A DNA stretch of 64,000 bases. It comes from Puniceicoccales bacterium (lineage in GTDB: Bacteria; Verrucomicrobiota; Verrucomicrobiia; Opitutales; UBA9783). The notes beneath the pieces are model-generated. The model saw nothing but the letters and a program-made list of their open reading frames with translations. It made no database searches and was not told where the DNA came from. Shown here piece by piece: positions 35,230 to 44,687 of this stretch (positions within the stretch are counted from its first letter, which is position 1; each line of letters begins with the position of its first letter). Location: the NCBI GenBank assembly GCA_031258545.1, contig JAIRMU010000008.1, forward strand, positions 40,328 to 104,327. Reading direction: 5' to 3'. A program made the position numbers and the translations under genes.

Positions 35230-36183
35230 TTAATTTTGTCCAGATAAAAGTGACATTTTGTCGACCATCCATTTTAATCCTTCCTCCAAATTGACGGTGG
35301 GTTGCCATCCCAATAAACGTCTCGCTTTTTCAATATTGGCAAACGTATGCATCATGTCGGATACGTTGAAGGGATGATGTTCAATAACAGCTTTTTTATT
35401 CAAATAACATTCCAGTAAACTTATCATTTTACGGATCGTATGCGGACGTTCGTTGCCGAGGTTAATGATCTCGTAACCCAGCGGCTTGCTGGCCAAAATA
35501 ATTCCGCGTGCGATGTCGTCTATAAACGTAAAATCTCGCGATTGTGTTCCATCTCCATTTAACGGTAACGCTTTACCGGCTATGATGCACTTCATAAATT
35601 TGTCCGGACTCATGTCGGGACGGCCATGGGGCCCGTACACGGTAAAACAACGCAAAATGGATACGTCGATCCCATACAAATGATGATAGGTGTAACACAA
35701 CATTTCGGCTGCTTTTTTGGAAGCTGCATAGGGAGAAATCGGCTCATTGACCGGTAAAGTTTCCACAAACGGCATTGTTTGCCCGGCATACAAAGAGGAC
35801 GTGGATGTAAAGACCAACTTTTGGGTCTTGTGAACGCGCATGCATTCTAATAAATTAAGCAATCCGAGTACATTGGTGCTAATGTAGATGTCGGGCGTTT
35901 CTAAACTGGCACGCACTCCGGCACGCGCCGCAATATTGTAGACGGTGTCAAATGTATGCTGGTTAAATAAATCCTGCAACAATACTTTATCTTCAATATC
36001 CGTTTTCACAAACGTAAAATCGCCCCCTAAAGCTTCGAGATTTTTCAATCGAAAATGCTTTAATTGTGGATCATAATAATCATTCAAGCTATCGATTCCA
36101 ATTACAGAGATATTATCGTAGAGGAGAAGTTCAGTTACCTTTGATCCAATAAATCCAGCACAGCCTGTTACCAATACTTTCAT
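35230..36183 (-). CDS. NAD-dependent UDP-sugar epimerase (UDP-glucuronate 4-epimerase-like)
   Basis: 317 residues from ATG 36183, overlapping the upstream glycosyltransferase stop as ATGA. SDR features: VTGCAGFIGSKV, NDYYDPQLKHFRLKNL (the segment typical of UDP-glucuronate 4-epimerases), FTSTSSLYAG, YAASKKAAEMLCY with Tyr-x-x-x-Lys, FTVYGPHGRPDMSPDKFMK and DGTQSRDFTFIDD. With Ugd making UDP-glucuronate in the same locus, conversion to UDP-galacturonate is the best reading. A GalE-type activity on neutral sugars is the alternative. It is followed by the methyltransferase gene 26 bp on. Confidence 0.88.
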   Translation of the reverse strand: MKVLVTGCAGFIGSKVTELLLYDNISVIGIDSLNDYYDPQLKHFRLKNLEALGGDFTFVKTDIEDKVLLQDLFNQHTFDTVYNIAARAGVRASLETPDIYISTNVLGLLNLLECMRVHKTQKLVFTSTSSLYAGQTMPFVETLPVNEPISPYAASKKAAEMLCYTYHHLYGIDVSILRCFTVYGPHGRPDMSPDKFMKCIIAGKALPLNGDGTQSRDFTFIDDIARGIILASKPLGYEIINLGNERPHTIRKMISLLECYLNKKAVIEHHPFNVSDMMHTFANIEKARRLLGWQPTVNLEEGLKWMVDKMSLLSGQN

Positions 36184-37292
36184 GAACACGTATTTTGTAC
36201 AGCCTGAAATATTGCGGCATTGACGGTATGGATATCAAACTTTTTTTCAGCTAACTTTCGACTGGCTAATCCCATCGGATATAACAATTCTGGCTGCCGA
36301 ATAATTTTTTCCATAGCAGTCAAAAGTGCTTCCGTACTGCGTGGTTGTACTTTAAAACCATTTTCATCATCCATAACGGTTTCTTTGCAACCTACATTGT
36401 CCGTCGTAATGACAGGTCGTCCGCAAGCCAACGCTTCTAGCAGTGCCCTCGGCACCCCTTCGCGATAGTAAGAAGGATATACAAACACGGAACTCTGCCT
36501 CATTTGTTCGGCCATATGTGTACAATAGCCTACGTATTCTATGATATTTGCACACCGCTTTAATTGTTCTTCCGTAATGGCCGATGGATTTGTATCAATA
36601 TTCCCTGCCAACACAAAACGTATTTTGGGATATTTCTTTTTTAATTGTTGTGCTGCCTCCACATAGTAAAACACACCTTTCTCTTCAATCAAACGTGCAG
36701 CCATAAAAAATGTCAATACTTCCGGAAATGGCTGCGGTGTAAATGCTTGTAAATCGATACCGGTCCCGTTAACAACCGATGAACATGTGTCGTCCACCAA
36801 TTTATGCTGCATAAAAAATATCCTATCATCCTGATTCTGAAAAAACACGTGCGTAAACCCTTTAAAGCTCAATTGATACAAGCACATACAAATACGTTTA
36901 GTGAACGCACGTTTTATTCCCGGTTGTTCAATAAAGGCATATCCCAATCCCGATACCAACCCATAGATGTTCTTAATCTTTAACCAGCGAGATACGAGGC
37001 CACCATAAATATTCGGTTTGGCGTTACCCAAAAACACGATATCTGGCTTTTCTCGTTTAAGTAAGGAATGTATGTGCAGTAGCGTTTTTAAATTATTCAA
37101 TAGGCCAACCGATGTACCACTAAATGCATTAAATGGAACAAAATTTACGGTGGGCAGTCGATTTTGCCAAATAGACATTTCCTTTTTGGGCAGTCCCACC
37201 GAAACGGAAAGCCCTTTTTGCGAAAACGCCTGCATCAACACATGCCGTAAATTGATTGCCCCTGAGTTAAATAAAAATAGTACCTTTTTCAT
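36180..37292 (-). CDS. glycosyltransferase family 4 (GT-B fold)
   Basis: 370 residues. The N-terminal acceptor domain starts KKVLFLFNSGAINLRHVLM. The donor domain contains FFMAARLIEEKGVFYYVEAA, FVLAGNIDTN and YPSYYREGVPRALLEALACG, the E-x(7)-E motif that binds the nucleotide sugar, followed by RPVITTDNVGCKETV. These are standard GT4 features; the AARLxxEKG and EGVPRALLEA details match the WcaA/PimA-like or N-acetylgalactosaminyl-PP-undecaprenol glycosyltransferases of O-antigen loci. It should act in the cytoplasm on the undecaprenyl-linked primer. Coupled to the epimerase. Confidence 0.9.
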   Translation of the reverse strand: MKKVLFLFNSGAINLRHVLMQAFSQKGLSVSVGLPKKEMSIWQNRLPTVNFVPFNAFSGTSVGLLNNLKTLLHIHSLLKREKPDIVFLGNAKPNIYGGLVSRWLKIKNIYGLVSGLGYAFIEQPGIKRAFTKRICMCLYQLSFKGFTHVFFQNQDDRIFFMQHKLVDDTCSSVVNGTGIDLQAFTPQPFPEVLTFFMAARLIEEKGVFYYVEAAQQLKKKYPKIRFVLAGNIDTNPSAITEEQLKRCANIIEYVGYCTHMAEQMRQSSVFVYPSYYREGVPRALLEALACGRPVITTDNVGCKETVMDDENGFKVQPRSTEALLTAMEKIIRQPELLYPMGLASRKLAEKKFDIHTVNAAIFQAVQNTCS

Positions 37293-37624
37293 GAATTTTC
37301 ATCATCCTATATACTTAAACAAATATGTCCAATCTTTTGGATCATACTTTACTTGGAAATAAGTTTTAAAGGTACATTTGTGGGTTTTGATAGAACATTT
37401 ATCAACGGTAACTCTAATTTTTGGTGATTTTCATTCATAGGCTTGCGTATGTAGTAGTTGTGCAACATCCTATCACCCCATAACACTTGTTTTTTACAAT
37501 AAATCCAACATAACGCTTTGGGGACAAAAATTCCAAACAACAACTCTTAACTCTTAATGATGAACGATATTAAGCTTTTTACGTATATTTTGCCGGAACA
37601 AATTTATAAAGCACATGCACACAG
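37293..37624. other. gene-free stretch within the decaying part of the glycan locus
   Basis: About 330 bp with only a 64-codon minus-strand frame (37349-37543) that has no recognisable feature. It lies between the GT4 gene and a C-terminal fragment of another membrane glycosyltransferase, so it is probably residue of a deleted gene. Confidence 0.4.
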
Positions 37625-38032
37625 CTAAGATTTTTTGTCCTCATCTGAAGAAGGCATTTTGACGTAATACAATAATCCCAACAACACAAACCATACGGGA
37701 ATAAACGCTTCACTGTGCCTATTTACAGTAAGATAATTGGAACATATACATGCTGTAACATTATAGGATAATAAAAAAACAAGTAACATTATCATCTGTG
37801 ATTTCATCCTAAAATATTTTCTATTTTTTATACATAAGTACATCATGTACAACATCATCATTAGGAAGAAAATGTTCGTTTTTACGGCATATATCCACCC
37901 CAACTTGGAACCCTGAGGTGCCTTATAAAAAAACTTCTCGAAATTTGTAATCATCGGAGCAAACCAGGCATTGCTCATCCTTTTTATGTATATACCTTTC
38001 TGATCTGGTATAAAACGAATTTGTAAATGTAA
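37625..38032 (-). pseudogene. C-terminal fragment of a polytopic membrane glycosyltransferase-like protein
   Basis: A 117-codon frame with ATG at 37978, open upstream to about 38032. It reads IRFIPDQKGIYIKRMSNAWF, APMITNFEKFFY, two hydrophobic segments, and NRHSEAFIPVWFVLLGLLYY. The pattern of a periplasmic segment, helices and an NRH-x(5)-P stretch just before the last helix is the C-terminal end of GT-C membrane transferases. The N-terminal three quarters are absent. Immediately upstream, in another frame, the sugar-transferase homology ends, so a deletion has joined two genes here. Confidence 0.5.
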
Positions 38033-38603
38033 AGAAAATTAATCGAATATCCAGCCATAGAGAAGCGTGTTGTATGTATAGAAGCGCCAAACGGGATTTC
38101 CACGGACGTTCTATCTGTGCGTATAAAAGGTCCGGATTGGTTGCTCCTTCGAGAATTTCACCTTCATCCGAAAACACGATGGAGGCCAGATCGGTAATGC
38201 CAGGCTTAACGGTTAATATACCTTTTTCAACATCCGTATAACGATTGACTTCGATGGGAACTTATGGTCTGGGCCCTACCCAATTCATGTCTCCTTTGAT
38301 AACATTAATAATTTGAGCTAATTCGTCCACTTTAAATCGACGCACCCATTTACCTATGGGCGTAATTCGCGGATCATCGTTGGCGGTTGAATCCATCTTG
38401 TATTTATGGGCATCGGCGACCATCGAACGCAATTTAATCATGTTGAAAAGTTTTCCATTTTCACCGACACGCGGTGCCACGTAAAATGGATTCTTTCGGT
38501 CGTACAGAAAGATTAGAAATGCAAACAATAAAATAACCGGCAAACAAATGACACCCATCGCTATACTACAAATCCATCTACAAATACGATATACCAAAAT
38601 CAT
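37923..38603 (-). pseudogene. initiating bacterial sugar transferase (WcaJ/PglC-like), interrupted by an in-frame TAA
   Basis: Start ATG 38603, coupled to the E1-beta stop (ATGA). One membrane helix (MGVICLPVILLFAFLIFLYD) is followed by NPFYVAPRVGENGKLFNMIK, KLRSMVADAH, VRRFKVDELAQIINVIKGDM and NWVGPRP: the polyprenyl-phosphate hexose-1-phosphate transferase core. TAA at 38262-38264 stands where the family has Glu (GPRPE). The same frame goes on with VPIEVNRYTDVEKGILTVKP, GITDLASIVFSDEGEILEG and ASLWLDIRLIFFT, then loses similarity at about 38035, where a GT fragment begins. One base change (GAA to TAA) plus a 3' deletion explains it. This enzyme should load the first sugar on undecaprenyl phosphate. 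Confidence 0.8.
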
Positions 38604-39574
38604 AGCATTGCTTTAACTTTTTGGCAAATCTGCTCCACTGTTGGATAGTAAATGCTCTCAAGTGCCCTACTCGTAGGTGCGGGTGCATCGACCAACGTAA
38701 TTCTTTGAGGATTCTTTTTTAATAGTTTTAAGTCCATGGTTTCAAGCGTTTTTGCAATAATTTCCGCAGCCAAGCCACACGAAGACCAACCGCCATCGAC
38801 CACCAATAAACGACCTGTTTTTTCAACAGAATGTCTAACAACATTGATTTTCAATGGATTTAATACACGTAAATCGATCACTTCACAATGAATGCCCTGT
38901 AGAATCAATTGTTCTGCAGTTTGCATACATAAATGCGTACTATACCCTGCGCCTACTAGAGTTGTGTGTTGTCCTTCTCGTATACACTTGGGTTCTATAT
39001 GATCTAAAGGTAGCTCCTGTACTTCCGTCACAAACGATGTTGTCTCATACAACCAACGATCATCTATATAAACAACTGGGTCATCACATAGAGTTGCAGC
39101 AATTAACAAATCACATGCATCTTGTGCAGAATAAGGCATTACAACTTTTAATCCAGGAATGTGCATTAACCATGAATGCAATGCTTGCGAATGTTGCGCG
39201 CCTTGCTCCCCACCGCGGTTGATAATTAAGCGAGCTGTCAATGGAACATGAGATTGTCCTCCAAACATGTGCGACCATTTTGCAGCCTGATTGACAAGTT
39301 GATCAAAAGCTAAAATTGCAAAATCCATCCTAGGATGAACACAGATAGGGCGCATTGCATTAAGAGCAGCCCCTACACACATGCCTGTAACACCTAACTC
39401 TGAAACGGGTGTGTCGATAATACGATCTTTTCCATAAACAACATCTAAACCTGTCATTGATGCACCAACATACCACGGACTCCATACGCCCTGACCTATA
39501 ACAAATACATTATCGTAGCGCTTCAGCAAATAATCAAAACCTGAGCAAATACTTTTAGCATAACTTAACAACAT
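38600..39574 (-). CDS. thiamine-diphosphate enzyme E1 component, beta-subunit-like
   Basis: 324 residues from ATG 39574 (MLLSYAKSICSGFDYLLKRY); the frame is open to 39655 but overlaps the alpha gene. Transketolase-type pyrimidine-binding and C-terminal domains: IIDTPVSELGVTGMCVGAAL holds the catalytic Glu, RLIINRGGEQGAQHSQALHS and PGLKVVMPYSAQDACDLL follow, and the C-terminal domain has EVIDLRVLNPL and LLVVDGGWSSCG. It pairs with the alpha subunit 7 bp upstream. No E2 or E3 gene is present, so this is not a standard pyruvate dehydrogenase complex. Such stand-alone pairs occur in glycan loci, where they probably act on a keto-sugar or small keto acid. Confidence 0.88.
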   Translation of the reverse strand: MLLSYAKSICSGFDYLLKRYDNVFVIGQGVWSPWYVGASMTGLDVVYGKDRIIDTPVSELGVTGMCVGAALNAMRPICVHPRMDFAILAFDQLVNQAAKWSHMFGGQSHVPLTARLIINRGGEQGAQHSQALHSWLMHIPGLKVVMPYSAQDACDLLIAATLCDDPVVYIDDRWLYETTSFVTEVQELPLDHIEPKCIREGQHTTLVGAGYSTHLCMQTAEQLILQGIHCEVIDLRVLNPLKINVVRHSVEKTGRLLVVDGGWSSCGLAAEIIAKTLETMDLKLLKKNPQRITLVDAPAPTSRALESIYYPTVEQICQKVKAML

Positions 39575-39581
39575 AATATTT

Positions 39582-40574
39582 TTAGTTCTTATATACCCAA
39601 TGTAACAATTTGTCTTCAGTAGCATAAGGAGCCTGCAGAGCTGTTCCCCAAGCAAACTGAATACGCCTTCGTATTTCTTCTCTTAAAATATCAAAACCTT
39701 CCTCTGAAATTAATGTTTGCTCCAACATAGGTTTATAAAGACGCATAACAGGATCACAGTGCTGTTTCCAAAATTCTAAATCCTCCGAACGTTTTAATCC
39801 TACATCCATATCCTCGAGATGTCCCACATGCCCTTTCCAACGGTACGTCATCACTTCAATAAAGTAAGGAACGCATTTTTTGCGTATTTTACCGATGATT
39901 ACTTTTAGTTTGCGATAGAGTAATGCTACATCATTTCCATCCAATTGTATATGATTAATTTTGTGTGCTTGAGCGAAACGTATGGTACTAGAAGCCGGTT
40001 GTCGTTGAAGTATATGTAAGTGGCTTGCAAACAAATTATTTTCGCACACAAAACAAACGGGTAACTGCATTTTTGCAACCATATTAAAGGTCTCGTGCAT
40101 TACCCCTTCTTCAGTTGCACCATCCCCAAAAAAAGCAACGGCAATCGAAGACGTATTGCGCATTTTCATTGCTAAAGCAGCACCCGCAGCAATCGGTATC
40201 GTAGCACCCACAATTGGAACAGATCCGCCAAAACCTTTCGATTCCTTAATTAAATGCTGAGAACCTCCCATACCTCTAGAACATCCAGATTCCTTACCTA
40301 AAGTTTCACTTATCAAACCTTCAACATCGTCTGTCATTGCTAAATAATGGTTATGAGAACGGTGAGTTCCATAAACACGATCCGACGCCGTTACATATTC
40401 CGATAAAGCAACTGGTGCTGCCTCTTGTCCAACAGCCAAATGGCACGGACATTTGATGTCTCCACTCCCAACCTTTTGGGCAATCCATTCTTCAGTTTCA
40501 CGGATTGTTAACATTTTGTGCAAAAGCCGGAATAATATATCACTCGATAGACCACTTATATCTGAACAATGCAT
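39582..40574 (-). CDS. thiamine-diphosphate enzyme E1 component, alpha-subunit-like
   Basis: 330 residues. THRSHNHYLAM, GCSRGMGGSQHLI and the thiamine-diphosphate motif AFFGDGATEEGVMHETFNMV ending in CENN are present, with YRWKGHVGHLED late in the protein. These are E1-alpha hallmarks of 2-oxoacid dehydrogenases. The gene starts 2 bp after a broken sugar aminotransferase and ends 7 bp before its beta partner. The neighbourhood (aminotransferase, initiating sugar transferase) suggests a decarboxylation or acyl-transfer step in making an unusual sugar or acyl decoration rather than central metabolism. Confidence 0.88.
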   Translation of the reverse strand: MHCSDISGLSSDILFRLLHKMLTIRETEEWIAQKVGSGDIKCPCHLAVGQEAAPVALSEYVTASDRVYGTHRSHNHYLAMTDDVEGLISETLGKESGCSRGMGGSQHLIKESKGFGGSVPIVGATIPIAAGAALAMKMRNTSSIAVAFFGDGATEEGVMHETFNMVAKMQLPVCFVCENNLFASHLHILQRQPASSTIRFAQAHKINHIQLDGNDVALLYRKLKVIIGKIRKKCVPYFIEVMTYRWKGHVGHLEDMDVGLKRSEDLEFWKQHCDPVMRLYKPMLEQTLISEEGFDILREEIRRRIQFAWGTALQAPYATEDKLLHWVYKN

Positions 40575-40576
40575 AA

Positions 40577-41153
40577 TTACCTATAAAACTTACTTATCGT
40601 TTCACAAATATAATCTACTTCATCATCGGTAACGGACGTATTAAATGGGAGCATAAGACAATGTTTGAATAACAATTCAGTCCGAGGCAAGCGAGAAATA
40701 TCAAAATGCATATCCTTTGCCAATGCCTCAATTTGATGTAAGGCGTATCCTCCCCATTGAATGATTGTCCCAATGTCATGTTCTTTAAGGAAATCTCTTA
40801 ATGCATCTCTATTCCCGGCTTCAATTTCAAAATTTTGGTAAACATCAAAATGCTTGGCATCAACATTGGGGGCCGGGGGTAAAGTAATCTGGGATTGAAG
40901 CCAACCGGTCGCAGTACCGTTGCGCAATTTCACGACGACGTTGCATCGTTTTTGGATAGTGTTTAAATTTGGCCAACAAAACGGCCGCCTGTATGTTATT
41001 TAAACGAGAAGTATAGATACGGTACGGTTTTTGCAAATATTTAGGGAAAGCATCCGTGGAAAAACGACAATCGCCTGTACTTTTCAAAGATTGCTTTTGA
41101 TACCAGATTTTTTCATCATTTTTTTCACTGTCCGACAATTGCATACGAATCAT
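40577..41153 (-). pseudogene. remnant of a DegT/DnrJ/EryC1/StrS sugar aminotransferase
   Basis: Two overlapping frames make up the C-terminal half of the family. The first (41153 to 40860) has YTSRLNNIQAAVLLAKFKHY and QRRREIAQRYCDRL, then runs into a stop. The second (to 40577) has LPPAPNVDAKHFDVYQNFEI, ALRDFLKEHDIGTIIQWGGY and LMLPFNTSVTDDEVDYI. A frameshift near 40885-40895 separates them. The N-terminal half with the PLP-binding Lys is absent, and the first 45 residues of the upstream frame do not match the family. No activity is expected. An intact version would have aminated a keto-sugar and probably worked with the E1 pair. Confidence 0.78.
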
Positions 41154-41413
41154 TTACATGAACTACTTCTCACAATGGCAACACTAAAATAGACTCTTTT
41201 TGAATACCGATTATATGATTACATAATCTAACACGCCACCATCAAAAAAGCAGGTTAGTCATCCAATTAACTGCTAGCTTTCCACAATTTTTAAAATTTT
41301 TAGCTTGAAAAATTTTTTCTCACACGCTAACATTATCACAATGCTCCTAGATAATAAAAAACTACGGGCAGTTTTGTTAAAAACAATTCTAATATGGAAA
41401 AATCGAGGTTTTT

Positions 41414-43819
41414 ATGAAAAGGTTCTTACTTCCTCTCATCGGATTTCTACTTGGCAGTCTAAGTGTTTTTGCGGGTGAAGCCGACTTAATTGTTCCGGAC
41501 ATCCGACAAGTAAGTCCAGGCAATTATACGCTTTTGCTCGTGGGACTCTTCATCTCTGTCGTGGGTGTAATTTTTGGATTTCTTGAATTTTCAAAAATTC
41601 AAAAATTGGAAGTCCACAAAAAAATGGCAGATGTCGGCAACACCATTTTTGAAACCTGTAAAACGTACCTCATTCAACAGGGTAAATTCCTTGTTCTTTT
41701 GGAAATTTTAATTGGATTGTGTATCGCATTTTACTTTGGTTATCTGCAAAAAATGGAGACTACCAACGTAGCCATTATTTTAGCCTGGTCCGTGATCGGT
41801 ATTATGGGTTCCTACTTTGTTGCGTGGTTCGGGATTCGCATGAACACTTTGGCGAACGCACGAACGGCATTTGCCTCCCTCAAAGGAAATCCTTTAAATT
41901 TGCTTAATATCCCACTTAAGGCGGGGATGAGTATTGGTGTTTTACTGGTTTCGGTAGAATTGATTATGATGCTGGCGATTTTGCTCTTCATTCCAGGTCA
42001 TATTGCGGGAGCCTGTTTTGTGGGTTTTGCCATCGGAGAAAGTTTGGGCGCTTCTGCGTTGCGCGTCGCGGGAGGTATTTTCACAAAAATAGCCGACATT
42101 GGGTCCGACCTCATGAAGATTCAATTTAAAATTAAGGAAGATGATCCCAGAAATCCAGGTGTCATTGCCGACTGTACTGGAGACAACGCAGGTGACTCCA
42201 TTGGGCCTACGGCGGACGGATTTGAAACTTATGGTGTAACGGGTGTTGCTTTGGTAAGTTTCATCTTATTGGGAGTAAATTCCGAACACCAGGTACAATT
42301 GCTAACGTGGATTTTCACCATGCGATTTTTAATGATTGTTACCTCCGTCATTGCCTACTGGATTAATGGGGCCATTGCTGAATCGTATGCCAAAAACACA
42401 AAAAATTTTGACTGTGAAAAGCCGCTCACAAATCTTGTTTGGCTAACATCTGTTTTGTCCATCGTAATGACATTTGGCGTCAGTTACTTTTTGCTCGGTC
42501 AATTGGAAGATAATTTGTGGCTTACGCTCTCGTTGATTATTTCGTGTGGCACTTTGGGATCTGCCCTTATTCCAGAATTCACAAAGATATTTACTTCTCC
42601 CAAAGCTAAACATACGGAGGAAGTGGTGACCGCATCCCGCGAAGGTGGATCATCGTTAACGATTTTGTCAGGTCTTGTGTCGGGTAATTTTTCTGCATTT
42701 TGGACCGGCATGGTCATCGTATTCCTCATGGGCTTGGCTTATTTCGCAAGCACGTTTATTCCGGAGGCTGCCATGATTTATCCGTCTGTATTTGCCTTTG
42801 GATTGGTTGCATTCGGATTTTTAGGCATGGGTCCCGTTACCATTGCCGTTGATTCCTACGGCCCGGTCACGGACAATGCCCAATCGATTTACGAATTGTC
42901 CCTGATTGAAGAAACTCCCAACGTCGTGGAAGAAATTCAAAAAGAGTTCGGCTTTAAACCCAATTTCGACATCGCCAAAGACTATCTTGAAGCCAATGAT
43001 GGTGCGGGAAATACGTTTAAAGCAACCTCGAAACCGGTTCTCATCGGTACGGCGGTTGTGGGTGCAACCACCATGATATTCTCTTTAATTCTGGTCATTA
43101 AAAATACACTCGGCATCCAGCCGGAAACGGTACTTAACGTGCTCAATCCTTATACGATTCTTGGATTACTTACGGGAGGGGCCGTTATCTATTGGTTTTC
43201 CGGTGCTTCATTGCAAGCCGTCACAACGGGAGCCTACAGGGCCGTTGAATTTATTAGAAATCATATAAAATTAGGGGAAAAAGATGAAAAATCTGCCAAT
43301 TTAGCCAATTCAAAAGAGGTGGTTAAAATCTGTACGCAGTACGCCCAAAAAGGTATGGGGAATATCTTTGTTGCCTTGTTTGCATTTGCCCTGTCATTTG
43401 CTTGCCTATCGGCACCCATTGTCAACAACGACTCCGTATCGTTTTTCGTGAGCTATTTAATTGGGATTGCACTTTTTGGACTCTTTCAGGCGCTGTTCAT
43501 GTCCAACGCAGGCAGTTGTTGGGATAATGCGAAAAAAATTGTTGAATGCGATTTGAAGGAAAAAGGAACGGACCTCCACGCCGCAACTGTGGTAGGTGAT
43601 ACGGTCGGTGATCCATTCAAAGATACTTCGTCTGTCGCCATGAATCCAATTATTAAGTTTACGACGCTGTTTGGCCTTTTGGCAATGGAAATTGCCATCA
43701 GCGAATCCTTTAAGGATATGGCCTCTACAGCTGGCTGGATTTTACTTGGCGTAGCACTTATATTTGTTTATCGCTCATTTTATGCTATGAGAATTCCTCC
43801 CAAAGGCAAAGAAAAGTAA
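41414..43819 (+). CDS. hppA: membrane-bound proton-translocating pyrophosphatase
   Basis: 801 residues, with an N-terminal signal-like helix (MKRFLLPLIGFLLGSLSVFAG) and about 16 membrane helices. Pyrophosphate-binding segments: DIGSDLMKI, EDDPRNPGVIADCTGDNAGD, MGPVTIAVDSYGPVTDNAQS and SNAGSCWDNAKKIVE, then DTVGDPFKDTSS. The determinant GNTFKAT carries Lys where potassium-dependent enzymes have Ala, so this is the potassium-independent type, normally a proton pump. It couples pyrophosphate hydrolysis to ion export. A ribosome site (GAGG, 6 bp before ATG) supports the start. It stands alone between the glycan locus and the duplicated region; the 260 bp before it hold its promoter and no gene. 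Confidence 0.93.
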   Translation: MKRFLLPLIGFLLGSLSVFAGEADLIVPDIRQVSPGNYTLLLVGLFISVVGVIFGFLEFSKIQKLEVHKKMADVGNTIFETCKTYLIQQGKFLVLLEILIGLCIAFYFGYLQKMETTNVAIILAWSVIGIMGSYFVAWFGIRMNTLANARTAFASLKGNPLNLLNIPLKAGMSIGVLLVSVELIMMLAILLFIPGHIAGACFVGFAIGESLGASALRVAGGIFTKIADIGSDLMKIQFKIKEDDPRNPGVIADCTGDNAGDSIGPTADGFETYGVTGVALVSFILLGVNSEHQVQLLTWIFTMRFLMIVTSVIAYWINGAIAESYAKNTKNFDCEKPLTNLVWLTSVLSIVMTFGVSYFLLGQLEDNLWLTLSLIISCGTLGSALIPEFTKIFTSPKAKHTEEVVTASREGGSSLTILSGLVSGNFSAFWTGMVIVFLMGLAYFASTFIPEAAMIYPSVFAFGLVAFGFLGMGPVTIAVDSYGPVTDNAQSIYELSLIEETPNVVEEIQKEFGFKPNFDIAKDYLEANDGAGNTFKATSKPVLIGTAVVGATTMIFSLILVIKNTLGIQPETVLNVLNPYTILGLLTGGAVIYWFSGASLQAVTTGAYRAVEFIRNHIKLGEKDEKSANLANSKEVVKICTQYAQKGMGNIFVALFAFALSFACLSAPIVNNDSVSFFVSYLIGIALFGLFQALFMSNAGSCWDNAKKIVECDLKEKGTDLHAATVVGDTVGDPFKDTSSVAMNPIIKFTTLFGLLAMEIAISESFKDMASTAGWILLGVALIFVYRSFYAMRIPPKGKEK

Positions 43820-43912
43820 TTAACAGCATATTAAAAGATCACGCGCACATCCTTGTACTCTGGGTGTGCGGGTGCATAAAGTGATAGAAACAAAATTAGA
43901 GTAATAGGTTTT

Positions 43913-44122
43913 TTGTTATTGGAAAAAACAACCTTCGATTTTGCACAAAGTATTGCACGTTTTGTTGCGCATTCAAACATGTTGGGGAAATGCCTCATCG
44001 TCCGCTGTGATGAAATTCCACAGGAAATTCTTGAAGCCATTTTATTTGGCTACGAGCAGCCTATTTATGGAGGTATCATCATTCGGCACAAGGGCCTATT
44101 ACAACGATTCTGCCAGGGGGTT
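43913..44122 (+). repeat. inverted repeat, left copy (210 bp)
   Basis: Matches 45110-45319 on the opposite strand at about 89 percent by hand count. The two copies bracket the pseudopilin gene and the small membrane-protein gene, about 990 bp apart. Confidence 0.75.
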
Positions 44123-44128
44123 GCCTAA
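43913..44128 (+). pseudogene. fragment of a CARF/AAA+-like gene, inverted partial copy of 45110-45319
   Basis: 71 codons starting at a TTG, nearly identical in protein to an internal piece of the minus-strand gene at 44930-45928 (both contain AQSIARFVAHSNM, GKCLIVRCDEIPQEILEAIL and GLLQRFCQG). It lacks the sensor domain and the end of the AAA-like domain. By hand I count about 23 base differences in 210, of which about 8 change the residue. It is a fragment of a diverged paralogue or allele, not a recent exact copy. Confidence 0.7.
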
Positions 44129-44190
44129 CGCCAAGATAATTTCCAAGCCCCACCTTGCAAGTGTTGTTCAATCCACTTCTTTGTTACATT

Positions 44191-44676
44191 TTATTTGTAA
44201 AATAACATAACTTCGGAAGACCCATCGACGTTATGATTGGATGAAGCGAGGTGTTGGCATTGCAAAGAAGCTTCGGAGGGAGATAACTGTTCCCTTAGGA
44301 GCAGAAAAATATGAGGCCATTCATTTTCATGGAGCTCATCCGTGTCAAATTCGCAGAAACAAATTTTATCAGGATTATAGTTTACGGCTGCATATCCCAT
44401 AACATCTTTGCCCATTAAAGTAGCCACAAAAATCGCACGCAAATTGCTGAGACGTATGCACTGATCCTTGTGTAAAAAAGGTGGAAAATATCCATAATGT
44501 TCCTTGTAGGCCAACAATCCTTGGCGGTAGCGTAAACATTGCACTTGTGTTTTCAAAGTCAACGCACGATTTTTTAAATGAGTACCGACCGGAAACACAA
44601 ATCCCATGAAAGCCACCATAATGGTTAGCACGATCATTACTTCGATCAATGTAAAAGCCTGTCGCCGTTGAGTCAT
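44191..44676 (-). CDS. type II secretion pseudopilin / prepilin-like protein
   Basis: 161 residues from ATG 44676 (the frame is open to 44778). The N-terminus MTQRRQAFTLIEVMIVLTIM is a class III prepilin signal: a short basic leader, cleavage before Phe, and a Glu at mature position 5 ahead of a hydrophobic helix. The rest has a GspG/H-like look (LLAYKEHYGYFPP) but no calcium-site motif I can confirm. Prepilin peptidase would process it and the GspE/GspF machine assemble it. It is the third gene of a minus-strand operon behind the CARF-like protein and a small membrane protein. Confidence 0.85.
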   Translation of the reverse strand: MTQRRQAFTLIEVMIVLTIMVAFMGFVFPVGTHLKNRALTLKTQVQCLRYRQGLLAYKEHYGYFPPFLHKDQCIRLSNLRAIFVATLMGKDVMGYAAVNYNPDKICFCEFDTDELHENEWPHIFLLLREQLSPSEASLQCQHLASSNHNVDGSSEVMLFYK

Positions 44677-44687
44677 TCTAAAAGTTA

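Noticed and set aside
37349..37543. 64-codon minus-strand gene between GT4 and the GT fragment
   Set aside because: No motif, no helix pattern and no ribosome site; likely residue of deleted DNA.
43844..43868. Terminator after hppA (GCACATCC...GGGTGTGC)
   Set aside because: The stem is acceptable, but no T run follows on the plus strand, and it stands close to the duplicated fragment.
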